A DNA stretch of 64,000 bases, taken from contig JABZFM010000013.1 of NCBI GenBank assembly GCA_014237465.1, forward strand, positions 1 to 64,000. The letters are read 5' to 3'. The notes under the pieces were generated by a model, which was not told the origin of the DNA, made no database searches, and worked only from the letters and a program-made list of their open reading frames with translations. Made by a program: the position numbers and the translations under genes. This DNA is from Desulfobacteraceae bacterium. Lineage in GTDB: Bacteria > Desulfobacterota > Desulfobacteria > Desulfobacterales > Desulfosalsimonadaceae. Of this stretch, positions 1 to 8,271 are shown in pieces; the stretch's first letter is position 1; each line of letters opens with the position of its first letter.

Positions 1-113
1 AGGCCGCATGCCAGAAAATGATCAAACGGCCGGATGCAAACATGAAGCGGTTTGAAAAAGTGCTGAAAGAACATGTTTACTCGCTGATTGATGCGTATGA
101 AATGAATCCGTAG
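1..113 (+). CDS. C-terminal end of an unrecognised protein (partial)
   Basis: An open frame enters from the left edge and ends at TAG 111-113. The 36 visible residues are polar and probably helical, ending in DAYEMNP. They include one Cys (AACQK) and no motif I can assign. Codon use looks normal for the window. The family cannot be judged from so short a tail. A heptanucleotide repeat starts 7 bases after the stop, as it does after two other genes here. Confidence 0.5.
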   Translation, partial: AACQKMIKRPDANMKRFEKVLKEHVYSLIDAYEMNP

Positions 114-119
114 GGAATT

Positions 120-154
120 GAGGTAGAAGGTGAAAGGCTGGAGGTTGAAGGATA
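120..154 (+). repeat. Heptanucleotide repeat tract, about 5 degenerate units
   Basis: Five consecutive 7-base units: GAGGTAG, AAGGTGA, AAGGCTG, GAGGTTG, AAGGATA. They fit the consensus AAGGTNN seen in cleaner form at 48319-48360 and, on the other strand, at 25542-25618. The tract follows directly after a stop codon. Confidence 0.6.
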
Positions 155-310
155 GGAACATCGAACATCCAACGCGCAACTCCGAATTTTGAATTCGGAA
201 AGATATGATCGGTGTCCCACTGTTTTTTAACCTTCAGTCTTCAACCGTTTTACTGTTCTTTTTGATACTTGTAACAAAAAATAATTCTTCAGTTTCCTCT
301 AAAATATCAT

Positions 311-402
311 GTAGGGCGGATTAACAAAGCGTAATCCGCCATATATCTTAACCAGGCTCTCAAATCACATGTGGTGGATTGCGCTTCGCTAATCCACCCT
401 AC
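311..402. repeat. Pair of inverted palindromic repeats (REP-like)
   Basis: Two palindromes, GGCGGATTA...TAATCCGCC (315-340) and GGTGGATT...AATCCACC (373-398), lie in opposite orientation. The outer flanks are GTAGGG and CCCTAC. This is the layout of an intergenic REP/BIME-type repeat. Apart from this and the heptad tract I see nothing functional in 114-567. Confidence 0.6.
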
Positions 403-567
403 GCAACCTTTCTTCAGAATCATGCCTTTGCTTTATTATCCTTTTCTCAATCACCACTCGCTGTTCAACATTGGTTTTTTATTCATCATTCGATGTTTCT
501 CTTTTTTAGTAAGGGCGCTATGCTTCGCGCCCTTACAGTCATTTCGGCGCAAAAAATAACTTAACGA

Positions 568-2229
568 TTATTTTCCGCTCATCATGGCCTCGATGTCTTC
601 CGCAACCGTGCCGATTGGTTTGATATCAAATTTTTCCACCAAAACATTTACCACTGTCGGAGAAAGAAACGCCGGCAATGTCGGCCCCAAACGAATGCCC
701 TTAACACCCAGGTGAAGCAGCGCCAGAAGAACTGCAACAGCCTTTTGCTCATACCATGCGATGTCATAAGAAATTGGCAGGTCATTGATATCATCAAGAC
801 CAAAGACCTCTTTGAGTTTCAGAGCGATGACCACAAGAGAATAGCAATCATTGCACTGGCCCGCGTCAAGCACCCGGGGGATTCCGCCGATATCACCCAG
901 ATCGAGTTTGTTGTAGCGGTATTTCGCGCACCCGGCTGTCAGGATTACCGTATCTTTTGGCAGATTTTCAGCAACTTCAGTAAAATAGCTTCTTGTCTTA
1001 TGACGTCCGTCGCATCCGGCCATAACCACAAAGCGTTTGATCGCCCCTGACTTGACCGCATCCACAACCTTGTCTGCCAAAGCAAGAACCTGGTTGCGGG
1101 CAAACCCGGCGATTATCTTGCCGGTTTCAATTTCTGTTGGCGAAGCACATGTTTTGGCCAATTCGATAATCTTTGAAAAATCCTTGGCACCGCCTTCGGG
1201 CCTGTCCGGGATATGAACCACATCCGGATATCCGGTCATGCCCGTGGTGAAAATTCTGTCCTGGTAGTTCCCCTTTTTTATGGGGATAATACAGTTCGTG
1301 GTCATAAGGATGGGGCCGTTGAAAGATTCGAATTCCGTATTTTGATGAAACCATGAACTTCCGTAGTTTCCCACAAAATGATCATACTTTTTAAATGCCG
1401 GATAGCTATTCGCCGGGAGCATTTCACCATGGGTATACACATCCACGCCGGTGCCCTCGGTCTGTTTTAGCAATTCTTCCATGTCTTTTAAATCATGACC
1501 GCTGATCAGGATTCCGGGATTGCTTCCCACCCCGATATTAACTTCCGTGATTTCAGGATGGCCATAAGCCGTGGTATTGGCTCCATCCAAAGCGGCCATC
1601 GTTGTTACAGCAACTTCTCCGGCCTTCATGACCAGCCCGATCATTTCATCCACGGACAAATCTTTGGTAGTCGAAGCCAAAGCCTCCATTATAAAATTAT
1701 AGATCTCATCTTTTTCAACGCCAAGGATCGCGGCATGATCCGCATAAGCGGCAATACCCTTTAAACCGATAATCAACAATTCCCTAAGAGACCTGACATC
1801 TTCATTGTCCGTTGCAAGAACGCCAATTGATTTTGCTTTTTCTTCGAATTCAGACGGGTCATCTGAAAACCAGGTGGCAGAATGATGCAGGCTTTCATCA
1901 AAATCCTTACCGTTTTTTACTTTGTAGGCAGCCGCAACCTTGTCTTTAATCGCTTGTCTGCGTTTTAACGTCTCTTTGATAAGCGCTACAAACCGGTCAT
2001 TATCCCAGTTGGCATTGGTGATGGTGGTAAAAAGCGCCTGTGCCGCAAACAATCCGTTTTCCCTGTTTGAAATACCCAGTTCACCGGCCTTCTCTTCGTA
2101 TACAGCAAGCCCCCTTAATGCGTAGATTAAAAGATCCTGAAGATTTGCGGTGTCTTCCGGTTTTCCGCAAACACCCTTGACTGTACAGCCTGTGTTTTTC
2201 GCTGTTTCCTGACATTGAAAACAAAACAT
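568..2229 (-). CDS. hcp: Hybrid cluster protein (Hcp, prismane protein)
   Basis: A 553-residue protein with the full Hcp layout. The N-terminal Fe-S motif has C3, C6, C15 and C21, the spacing typical of the anaerobe class. The hybrid-cluster region carries [39 protein letters not shown] and [10 protein letters not shown]. Hcp was long called hydroxylamine reductase and is now mainly tied to NO reduction and nitrosative stress defence in the cytoplasm. The gene stands alone on the minus strand. A TTGAC-N4-ATCAA dyad lies about 160 bases upstream and could be an FNR/HcpR-type operator. The family is very secure, the in vivo substrate less so. Confidence 0.97.
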   Translation of the reverse strand: MFCFQCQETAKNTGCTVKGVCGKPEDTANLQDLLIYALRGLAVYEEKAGELGISNRENGLFAAQALFTTITNANWDNDRFVALIKETLKRRQAIKDKVAAAYKVKNGKDFDESLHHSATWFSDDPSEFEEKAKSIGVLATDNEDVRSLRELLIIGLKGIAAYADHAAILGVEKDEIYNFIMEALASTTKDLSVDEMIGLVMKAGEVAVTTMAALDGANTTAYGHPEITEVNIGVGSNPGILISGHDLKDMEELLKQTEGTGVDVYTHGEMLPANSYPAFKKYDHFVGNYGSSWFHQNTEFESFNGPILMTTNCIIPIKKGNYQDRIFTTGMTGYPDVVHIPDRPEGGAKDFSKIIELAKTCASPTEIETGKIIAGFARNQVLALADKVVDAVKSGAIKRFVVMAGCDGRHKTRSYFTEVAENLPKDTVILTAGCAKYRYNKLDLGDIGGIPRVLDAGQCNDCYSLVVIALKLKEVFGLDDINDLPISYDIAWYEQKAVAVLLALLHLGVKGIRLGPTLPAFLSPTVVNVLVEKFDIKPIGTVAEDIEAMMSGK

Positions 2230-2388
2230 AATTTTTTCTCCTTTTGAGGTTTGTTAAATAGCGCTTGGACGAAAACCTCTGATTCTGAGTGTGATTGATG
2301 GACTTTCCGTTCAAATACTAAATACCATTACGTATTTGGTTCTTTTTAATTTTTGATTTCAATGTATCTTATGTGTTTTGCGATAGCC

Positions 2389-2402
2389 TTGACTTAAATC
2401 AA
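2389..2402 (-). promoter_or_regulatory. FNR/HcpR-like dyad upstream of hcp
   Basis: TTGACTTAAATCAA is a near-perfect TTGAY-N4-ATCAA dyad in the AT-rich spacer upstream of hcp. CRP/FNR-family regulators, including HcpR of sulfate reducers, bind this type of site and control hcp. Binding here is inferred from sequence and position only. Confidence 0.45.
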
Positions 2403-2467
2403 ATTTTATCATTATTTATAAAAAATTTTGCTTGAATATTTGCAATTTTCTAAATTATTAAATTATA

Positions 2468-3118
2468 TTAATCATCTATATGATTACCCATCTTTTTTTT
2501 AAACAGATAATATTCAACAGAGGCAATCCCGATAAAAAGATAACCCAGCAGTTCAAGTCCTTCTTCAGCGGCATTTTTAACGCATCTCATATAAACGTCC
2601 CCCATCACAGATTCCCATAAAATCCTGCTGCCAAACAGCCGTGAAAAAACAAACACCGTTAAAAAACCGCACAGCAAAATTCCGAATTCCGGCCGTTTAA
2701 TAAACTCGGCCGCATCGTGAATAAAATTATCCTTATGCCGGTAAACCAGATACCCGAAACTAAAAATCACCATCATGGCCGGTATTTTCCAGCATCCTTC
2801 AAATATACAGTTACAGAGAAAATCAAATTCCCGGCAAAGCGCCAGTGCGGCAAACCCGGACATCAATAAACCAAACGATCGTTTTGGATTAGTTCGAGTG
2901 CCGGTTATCCAGAATAAAAAGGCGGTCAGCAAAAGCAATATTTCCTGGTTAAATTCCGTATATGAGATTTCAAGAAATTTTTTTGTTTTTCCAGTCAATG
3001 ACCACTGGGCGTCAAAAAAAATCATCAGATAAATACCCGCAACAAGACCAGTATATAGAATAATTTTAACAATAGCCTCCCGAATAAGTGATTTTTCGGT
3101 TTGATTTGCCTGCATCAT
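2468..3118 (-). CDS. Polytopic membrane protein of unknown function
   Basis: A 216-residue hydrophobic protein with about five membrane segments (near residues 15-35, 55-72, 83-100, 112-126 and 145-165) and a short polar C-terminus (KKKMGNHIDD). Cysteines cluster in LCNCIFEGCW. I do not recognise the family. It begins 16 bases after the tetrahaem cytochrome stop and is probably cotranscribed with that gene and the CCG Fe-S protein. It could be a membrane partner of that redox set. The clear paired haem b histidines expected of a NarI-like cytochrome b are not evident. Confidence 0.6.
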   Translation of the reverse strand: MMQANQTEKSLIREAIVKIILYTGLVAGIYLMIFFDAQWSLTGKTKKFLEISYTEFNQEILLLLTAFLFWITGTRTNPKRSFGLLMSGFAALALCREFDFLCNCIFEGCWKIPAMMVIFSFGYLVYRHKDNFIHDAAEFIKRPEFGILLCGFLTVFVFSRLFGSRILWESVMGDVYMRCVKNAAEEGLELLGYLFIGIASVEYYLFKKKMGNHIDD

Positions 3119-3134
3119 CTTTTAAACCTTGTAT

Positions 3135-3656
3135 TTATTCATCCTTTGCCTTGCCTGCTTTTGGGTGAACCATGAAAACATGGGAGCTGTGGGGAAACTT
3201 TTTGTGAACCCTGATGTTGTCTCCTGTCGGCGGCAATTTTTTGTCTTTGACAAGAACAAAATCGTCGAACTCGTTCACCGGCATATGACATTCCCAGCAG
3301 TTTTTTTCTAAAGTTTCCGAATCCCTGTCAGTATGGCATTGCAGGCAGACCCCGTTCCCGGCGGTTTCAATCCATTTTTCGTGTCCTTCATAATACCCGA
3401 GACGGCAAAAACTGCGTTCATCTGCTTTATACTTGTCTTGCTGCGCCGAACCAGGCACATGGCATTCCAAACATGACATAGAGTCATGGGGTGACTGCGA
3501 GAGTTCATCATAGATTTTCGAGACATTATGACATTTTGCACAATCTTCAGGAGCAGGAAACGTCTCTGGTGCAGGGCCTTTTAGGATAGTATCCGCAAAA
3601 GCAAGGGAACTCCCGAAAAATATGACCATCAATGCAATAAAAAAAAATCTTTTCAT
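3135..3656 (-). CDS. Periplasmic tetrahaem c-type cytochrome
   Basis: The protein has 173 residues, a Sec signal peptide (MKRFFF..., cleavage likely after AFA, residue 21) and four CxxCH haem sites at residues 39-43, 62-66, 104-108 and 120-124. Several extra histidines (for example FPHSSH) can serve as sixth ligands. The start was set at the ATG at 3656 because an AGGAGG ribosome site lies just upstream and the signal peptide begins there; an in-frame codon at 3716 would add 20 unlikely residues. Electron carriage in the periplasm is a family inference. The neighbours (CCG Fe-S protein, Tat protein, membrane protein) suggest a trans-membrane redox chain like Tmc, Hmc or Dsr complexes. Confidence 0.88.
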   Translation of the reverse strand: MKRFFFIALMVIFFGSSLAFADTILKGPAPETFPAPEDCAKCHNVSKIYDELSQSPHDSMSCLECHVPGSAQQDKYKADERSFCRLGYYEGHEKWIETAGNGVCLQCHTDRDSETLEKNCWECHMPVNEFDDFVLVKDKKLPPTGDNIRVHKKFPHSSHVFMVHPKAGKAKDE

Positions 3657-3708
3657 TTTTTTCCTCCTTAAAATCAGGTTAAATAATAAATATCGTTGGG
3701 CGGGTTGA

Positions 3709-3996
3709 TCATCCAATATACTGTCGGTTGGTCAACCTACTGCTGAAAAAAGGATATTTGTGGGGATCAGCCGGGTCGCTTTGTATAATCGTCTTAAAAA
3801 ATATAATATCCACGTGGACAAAACAGTCCGTGAATAATCGATCGGCTTTTAAATTCAATCTGTTTAACGATGGGTTCAGCGGCGATCTGTCCGGCGGGGC
3901 CTTGGATTCCCAGGCACGGGCCTTACCTTTCACCGCCACAACCGAGGCACCTGTCGCCCCCAAAATTTTAAAAAAAACCCGACGATTCAACTCCAT
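3709..3996 (-). pseudogene. Truncated Tat-signal protein, probable remnant of a periplasmic Fe-S subunit
   Basis: The first about 35 residues form a Tat leader ([21 protein letters not shown], then [13 protein letters not shown]). After PPDR the sequence becomes compositionally odd ([15 protein letters not shown]) and carries none of the cysteine quartets expected of the ferredoxin subunits that usually follow such leaders. The 95-residue product runs almost into the cytochrome gene. It sits exactly where Dsr/Hmc-type operons keep a Tat-exported 4Fe-4S subunit (DsrO/HmcB-like). The likeliest reading is a deletion or frameshift remnant. A genuine small exported protein is possible. Confidence 0.45.
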
Positions 3997-4037
3997 AACA
4001 CCTCCATTTTTTGTAAAATTAAAAAATAGTTATCATT

Positions 4038-5279
4038 TTAAAATAATGCAGAAGGGATGATTCCGATCATATGTATAAAGCTGCTGAAATTAAATGACCT
4101 GCCGAGGATACCGCTTATGGGATATTTAATTTCATCGCCAAGCGCCCATAAAACCTTTTCCAGCAGAAAATGAGTGGTTCCCCCCTGGGACAGATGGGAT
4201 GTAAAATAGCAGCCATAACAATAGGCGAGAATATTTTCCTTATTGCTTTTTTTCAAATCCTTCTTCTTGACTCCCTTTACATTCATAATGTCCCAGAGAT
4301 TGCCTTGCCTGTAAACACCGCCCATGCCGCAGCATGCGTTATTTTCTCCATTGTGCACCAACTCCATACAATCAAAACCCACGGCCTGATACAACCGCTT
4401 AATACACGACAGGTAGTCTTTGCCGAATTTATACCCAAAACACGAATGGAATATGCAGGTATTTTCCTTTTCATCAACGGTGACCTGCCGTTTAATCTGG
4501 AAATTTCCGTTTTGAATCTGCTCGTCAAGGTATTGATAAACCGAGATCATCTCGAAGGGAAACTCCTGCCCGAAATACTCAGGCAGGGCCAATTGAAACA
4601 TATCCTGGCAGGACCCGCACATAACAACCAGTCTTTTGAACCGGCATTGAGAAAATCGGTCGATGAGATTGTTGGCAAGAAATCGACCAACATCGAAAAG
4701 GCCACTTCGAAATGCCGGAAGACCACAGCAATCGGATTTCCCGCCGAATTTCTGCAATCCGGACAGAACATGTGATTGCTCGATATCATAAGGGAAAACC
4801 CGGCTCGCGCAACTGCACCAGAGCAGGTCACCATCGTTGCAATCCTTTGGTTCGGACCATTTTGCAATTATTTCTTTTTCATCTTTATTGTGGTCCGTAT
4901 ATAGATCCTGAAACAGGTTATGCGTCCAGCCCTGGCTTTCCATGCCGTTGATTATATACTGAAGTGACGCGGGCACCCCCCTCTCCCTGTTCCTTCTTTC
5001 ATGCAGCCGCTCAAACATTAAAGCGGCCGGGTTTGCATTGACGGGGCAGCTATAGCTGCAGTTATAACAAAATACACATTGATCCAGCATCGCTTCGCAT
5101 ACTGCAACATCGCCTTGACGCATTTTACTGATATTTTCAATTGCCTGATCCTTTGTCAAATCCTTGTAAATGCACTCATACAAACATTCGCCGCATTCAG
5201 TACACTGGTCAAAATCATAGGCATCAATATAACTCTTGGGGCGCGCCATTGTTTCGGAGTTTTGATCAAGTCTGGCCAT
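4038..5279 (-). CDS. Cytoplasmic Fe-S oxidoreductase with two CCG domains (HdrD/DsrK/TmcB-like)
   Basis: The protein has 413 residues. Two 4Fe-4S motifs come first (C26, C29, C32, C36 and C68, C71, C74, C78). Two CCG domains follow: CSCAS...CCGLPA...CGSCQ, then HSCFGY...CCGMGG...CYGCYF. These ligate the non-cubane cluster that reduces disulfides or quinone-linked partners in HdrD, DsrK, HmcF and TmcB. The ATG at 5279 was chosen over upstream in-frame codons because AGGAGG lies 5 bases before it. It is the first gene of an operon with the Tat remnant, tetrahaem cytochrome and membrane protein. The family is secure; the physiological partner is unknown. Confidence 0.88.
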   Translation of the reverse strand: MARLDQNSETMARPKSYIDAYDFDQCTECGECLYECIYKDLTKDQAIENISKMRQGDVAVCEAMLDQCVFCYNCSYSCPVNANPAALMFERLHERRNRERGVPASLQYIINGMESQGWTHNLFQDLYTDHNKDEKEIIAKWSEPKDCNDGDLLWCSCASRVFPYDIEQSHVLSGLQKFGGKSDCCGLPAFRSGLFDVGRFLANNLIDRFSQCRFKRLVVMCGSCQDMFQLALPEYFGQEFPFEMISVYQYLDEQIQNGNFQIKRQVTVDEKENTCIFHSCFGYKFGKDYLSCIKRLYQAVGFDCMELVHNGENNACCGMGGVYRQGNLWDIMNVKGVKKKDLKKSNKENILAYCYGCYFTSHLSQGGTTHFLLEKVLWALGDEIKYPISGILGRSFNFSSFIHMIGIIPSALF

Positions 5280-5601
5280 CTCATCCTCCTTCAAATTGAG
5301 CCTTGGGGCGGTGCATCCGGCGGTCAATGTCAACGGTGCAACGGCCAGTGCCCCGGCAAAACCTTATGGGATGAACTTCCGTCTTGTAATTTTCATATCC
5401 ACAATTTATCAATAATCTCCAAATTTTCTTAACCACCATTTGTAATTATCTTTAATTTCACACATTGCCGCATATTCAGGCAGGCCCAGAATGTTTCAGG
5501 CCCAAACAATTTTATCATATGTATGTTCCGGTTTTCCATCAGAATTTTTACGGCCCATGGCCTGCCTTATAATAAAACTTGTCTCCGGTTACGCTGATTT
5601 T

Positions 5602-5642
5602 GCAGGTTGACCCCTGATAAATCGCCAGGGGGATCAACCTGC
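5602..5642. repeat. Strong hairpin in the 5280-5995 intergenic region
   Basis: The arms GCAGGTTGA and TCAACCTGC are perfectly complementary, and the stem extends inward through CCCC/GGGG. It lies directly beside the conserved hairpin at 5650-5685. On the minus strand both fall between the DUF1638 gene and the CCG Fe-S gene, so together they could end or attenuate transcription. Confidence 0.55.
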
Positions 5643-5649
5643 TTTAGAA

Positions 5650-5685
5650 AAGGAAGATGTGAAGGGAGGTACGCCAAGCTTCCTT
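5650..5685 (-). repeat. Conserved intercistronic hairpin, copy 1
   Basis: A 7-bp stem AAGGAAG/CTTCCTT closes a loop that on the minus strand begins CTTGGC and contains ACCTCC. A T-rich run follows on the minus strand. A second copy with the same stem and loop core lies at 6748-6789. Both follow a minus-strand gene. Confidence 0.55.
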
Positions 5686-5761
5686 AATCATTTTTTTAAT
5701 TTATATTGTTTGCATATCCGGTTCGGTTAAGTTGGTTAGAAAAATTGCACATCGCTGAAAG

Positions 5762-5831
5762 GTAGGGTGCATTCTATGCACCATATTCAGTGAAGTTTAA
5801 GCTTTCCCCCGGTGCGTAAAACGCACCCTAC
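5762..5831. repeat. Inverted repeat GTAGGGTGC / GCACCCTAC
   Basis: Outer arms 5762-5770 and 5823-5831 are exact complements, with inner palindromes (GCATTCTATGC and TGCGTAAAACGCA). It has the REP-like layout of the element at 311-402. Nothing else was recognised between 5280 and 5995. Confidence 0.5.
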
Positions 5832-5995
5832 TTGAGCGAAGTGGATAACCAGCAGGCCACCGTGCCTGCCGATGATTTTCTAAATTTTGGGACATTAAGC
5901 TCAACTTAACGAAAGCAGATAAGCAGGTTACATTATTTATTACGCACTTTTTTGCGGCTTAATCTACTAATTTCCCATAGTAAAAGCGTTGGAAG

Positions 5996-6649
5996 TTAAT
6001 CCGTTAATTTTTTTGCCTGCTCCGTAAGAAGAGATTTCAGTCTGTCTAAAGATGTGGAATACGCCTGCATGGGGATCCCCATCCAGTCACAGTAGTCTAA
6101 AAATGCTTCCGGATTTTCCGCCATATACTGGTCCAGGTATCCGATACCATCCAGGACGATGGCGCCGCCCGTATGACGGGGAAAATTTTCATTGGCAAGG
6201 CCTTTATCCCACCCCTTAAACACCAGCTTTCGAAAGCGAACCCAGCCGGGCGTCATCCACCAGACTTTTTCACCGCCGGCAAGTTCTGCCGCTATTTTTT
6301 CCTGCTCCGCGTCATCGGCAATCATGCCCATGCAATGGGTGGCGTCAATTCTCACAACTCCCGGCCCCTGTTCGTCAATAATGGTCTGCATGCTCCTTAA
6401 CGGATCGTCCGCGTTCACGTAACAGAACTTGCCCCCGTAGACCACAATGACCTTGTTGACATTTTCCCTGGCCTTATTTATCTTCTGAACCAGTTGCCGT
6501 TCCAATTCATGGATATCCTGATGCAGTCCGGGGGTTGTATAATAAATATATTCGGTATCCAGAAACCCCTCTTCCTGCAACTGGTTGAGCTCCATACGCA
6601 TGGTGCCGCAGGCAACGATTGCGATATCTGAAAAAGACGGATTTTCCAT
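5996..6649 (-). CDS. DUF1638 family protein
   Basis: The 217-residue soluble protein shows DUF1638 landmarks: an N-terminal IVACGTMRMEL, a central IVVYGGKFC, and VRIDATHCMGMI with conserved Cys/His. The function of the family is not established. It recurs beside corrinoid methyltransferases and their activators, which fits the RACE gene two genes upstream. The C-terminal half contains tryptophans (KVWWMTPGW). An intercistronic hairpin lies 100 bases upstream of its start. I am fairly sure of the family and make no claim on activity. Confidence 0.75.
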   Translation of the reverse strand: MENPSFSDIAIVACGTMRMELNQLQEEGFLDTEYIYYTTPGLHQDIHELERQLVQKINKARENVNKVIVVYGGKFCYVNADDPLRSMQTIIDEQGPGVVRIDATHCMGMIADDAEQEKIAAELAGGEKVWWMTPGWVRFRKLVFKGWDKGLANENFPRHTGGAIVLDGIGYLDQYMAENPEAFLDYCDWMGIPMQAYSTSLDRLKSLLTEQAKKLTD

Positions 6650-6747
6650 TATATGTCCTTTCGCTCAAATACTTGAACGTTAAATATAAATTTTGTTTAT
6701 TGCCGGCGAACCACGCGCTGCTGAAGACGCATGGCCCGCCGACAATT

Positions 6748-6789
6748 AAAAGGAAGATATATTAGCGGAGGTGTGCCAAGCTTCCTTTT
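6748..6789 (-). repeat. Conserved intercistronic hairpin, copy 2
   Basis: A 9-bp stem AAAAGGAAG/CTTCCTTTT has a loop sharing the CTTGGC-RY-ACCTCC core (minus strand) with the copy at 5650-5685. It lies between the flavin reductase stop and the DUF1638 start. The T tail on the minus strand could make it a terminator or attenuator. Confidence 0.55.
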
Positions 6790-6882
6790 GTGTACCTTAA
6801 AATGTTTAAATTAAATTATATAGTTATCCACTTAACTAAAGCTGGTTATTGTATTCGTAACCAACGAATACCGGATACTTAC

Positions 6883-8232
6883 TTAGTGCCGCCGTTTTTT
6901 GGCGATCATTTCAGCCGCCTTGATCAACGGATACGCAGTGGGCGGAGCGGTCAGAAGCGGATGCGTTCCGATCTGAGAGGTCAACAGGGCATCCACGGTC
7001 ATCCGGTTTTGAATCACAAATCCGATCATGTTTATCAGTTCTCCCGCTGATTTTCCGCCCATTACTTCGCCACCCAAAAGAATTCCGGATTCCCTTGAAA
7101 CAACTAATTTAACAATCTGTTTTTGCGTATCCGGCAGTGTGCCCGGATGCCGGTCAATCCCTTCAAACGTGGCAGTCAGAATGTCAAATCCCCGTTCTTT
7201 TGCCAGGTTCTCCGTCACACCCGCCGCGCCAAACGCATGATCGCCGATGGCTGTGCAGAAAATAGCAATCGTACCGCCAAACAGGCGGACCGTGGACAGC
7301 TTAAATAAGTTCATTGCCGCAATCCTTGCTTCCGCGCCGGACGTTGACGCCAGCATGATTGGCTTTACCGTTCGGGTAATAAAACTGTGTTTCTCGGCGC
7401 AGTCGCCAACAGCAAAGATATCCGGATTCTCCGTCCGCATGTATTCGTTGACCCGGATAAACCCCATATCATTAATTTTTAATCCGGCTTTTTCGGCAAG
7501 CACTGAGTTGGGACGATATCCCACAGACAGGATGACCGCATCCGTCTCAAGTGTCTCGTCATTATTCAGGGTTATCCCTGTTACCTTTTGGCTTCCGTTG
7601 ATTTCCCTGATCCCGCTGCCGGTTTTTAATGTTACACCTCTGGCTTCAAGGATTTCCTCCGCCTTAAGCGCAAGTTCCGCGTCAAAGGCCAGACTCAACA
7701 CATGGGGCATCATCTCCACCAGTGTCACGTCTTTTCCGGATTTTTTGAGTTCATCCGCCATTTCAACACCGATAAACCCGCCGCCGATGACCACTACTTT
7801 TTTAAAGCCATCAAGGCTGACTTTTAAATTGTCCAGGTATTCCTTGTCCTTGGGAATGGTATATACATTTTCCAGGTCCGCTCCTTTCAGCCATGCCGGC
7901 TTGACAGGCGTTGATCCGGTTGCCAGCACGAGTTTTTCAAATCCGATAGCCGTGCCGTCGGAGGTCTTGCAGGTTTTGTTTTCCGGGTCAATGGATATGG
8001 CTTCCGCTATTTTCAGCGTTACGCCGGCGTTCGACAGGGCAGCGTCAGGGACAAGGCCCTGGTCGCTGGATTCCAGGGTCCCAAAGATATACGGAATCCC
8101 GCAGGGAACCAGCACCTGTGTTTCTTTTCGGATAAGCATGACGGACTTGTCCGCATAAAATGATTTTGCGGTTGTTGCCGCAACAATTCCTGCAGCACTT
8201 CCACCGATGACCAATACATCTGTTTTTTCCAT
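6883..8232 (-). CDS. FAD-dependent pyridine nucleotide-disulfide oxidoreductase (CoA-disulfide reductase/NADH oxidase-like)
   Basis: The 449-residue protein has an N-terminal FAD-binding motif (GGSAAG, residues 10-15), the single redox cysteine of this subfamily at C44 (LVPCGIPY), an NAD(P) motif (VVIGGGFIGVEMAD) and an FAD closing motif (IFAVGDCAE). The C-terminal dimerisation domain follows. The class includes CoA-disulfide reductase, NADH oxidase and NADH-dependent sulfur reductases. ATG 8232 was preferred to a TTG three codons upstream because AAGGA is well placed only for the ATG. Its place 39 bases after the RACE gene stop suggests it could supply NADH electrons to that ferredoxin-ATPase, which is inference. 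Confidence 0.88.
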   Translation of the reverse strand: MEKTDVLVIGGSAAGIVAATTAKSFYADKSVMLIRKETQVLVPCGIPYIFGTLESSDQGLVPDAALSNAGVTLKIAEAISIDPENKTCKTSDGTAIGFEKLVLATGSTPVKPAWLKGADLENVYTIPKDKEYLDNLKVSLDGFKKVVVIGGGFIGVEMADELKKSGKDVTLVEMMPHVLSLAFDAELALKAEEILEARGVTLKTGSGIREINGSQKVTGITLNNDETLETDAVILSVGYRPNSVLAEKAGLKINDMGFIRVNEYMRTENPDIFAVGDCAEKHSFITRTVKPIMLASTSGAEARIAAMNLFKLSTVRLFGGTIAIFCTAIGDHAFGAAGVTENLAKERGFDILTATFEGIDRHPGTLPDTQKQIVKLVVSRESGILLGGEVMGGKSAGELINMIGFVIQNRMTVDALLTSQIGTHPLLTAPPTAYPLIKAAEMIAKKRRH

Positions 8233-8271
8233 TTTTTTCAATTCCTTATATATTTTTTAAAATTAATATTA

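Noticed and set aside
371-564. Small plus-strand frames in the first intergenic region
   Set aside because: They begin inside a palindromic repeat and have no conserved features or ribosome sites.
4038-5279. Glycerol-3-phosphate dehydrogenase subunit GlpC
   Set aside because: Same CCG architecture, but the neighbours are a tetrahaem cytochrome and a Tat protein, with no glpA/glpB; an HdrD/DsrK-like role fits better.
7247-8158. Long 303-codon plus-strand frame opposite the flavin reductase
   Set aside because: Antisense shadow: the minus-strand frame carries all FAD/NAD motifs; the plus frame is Ser/Pro-rich with no domain.
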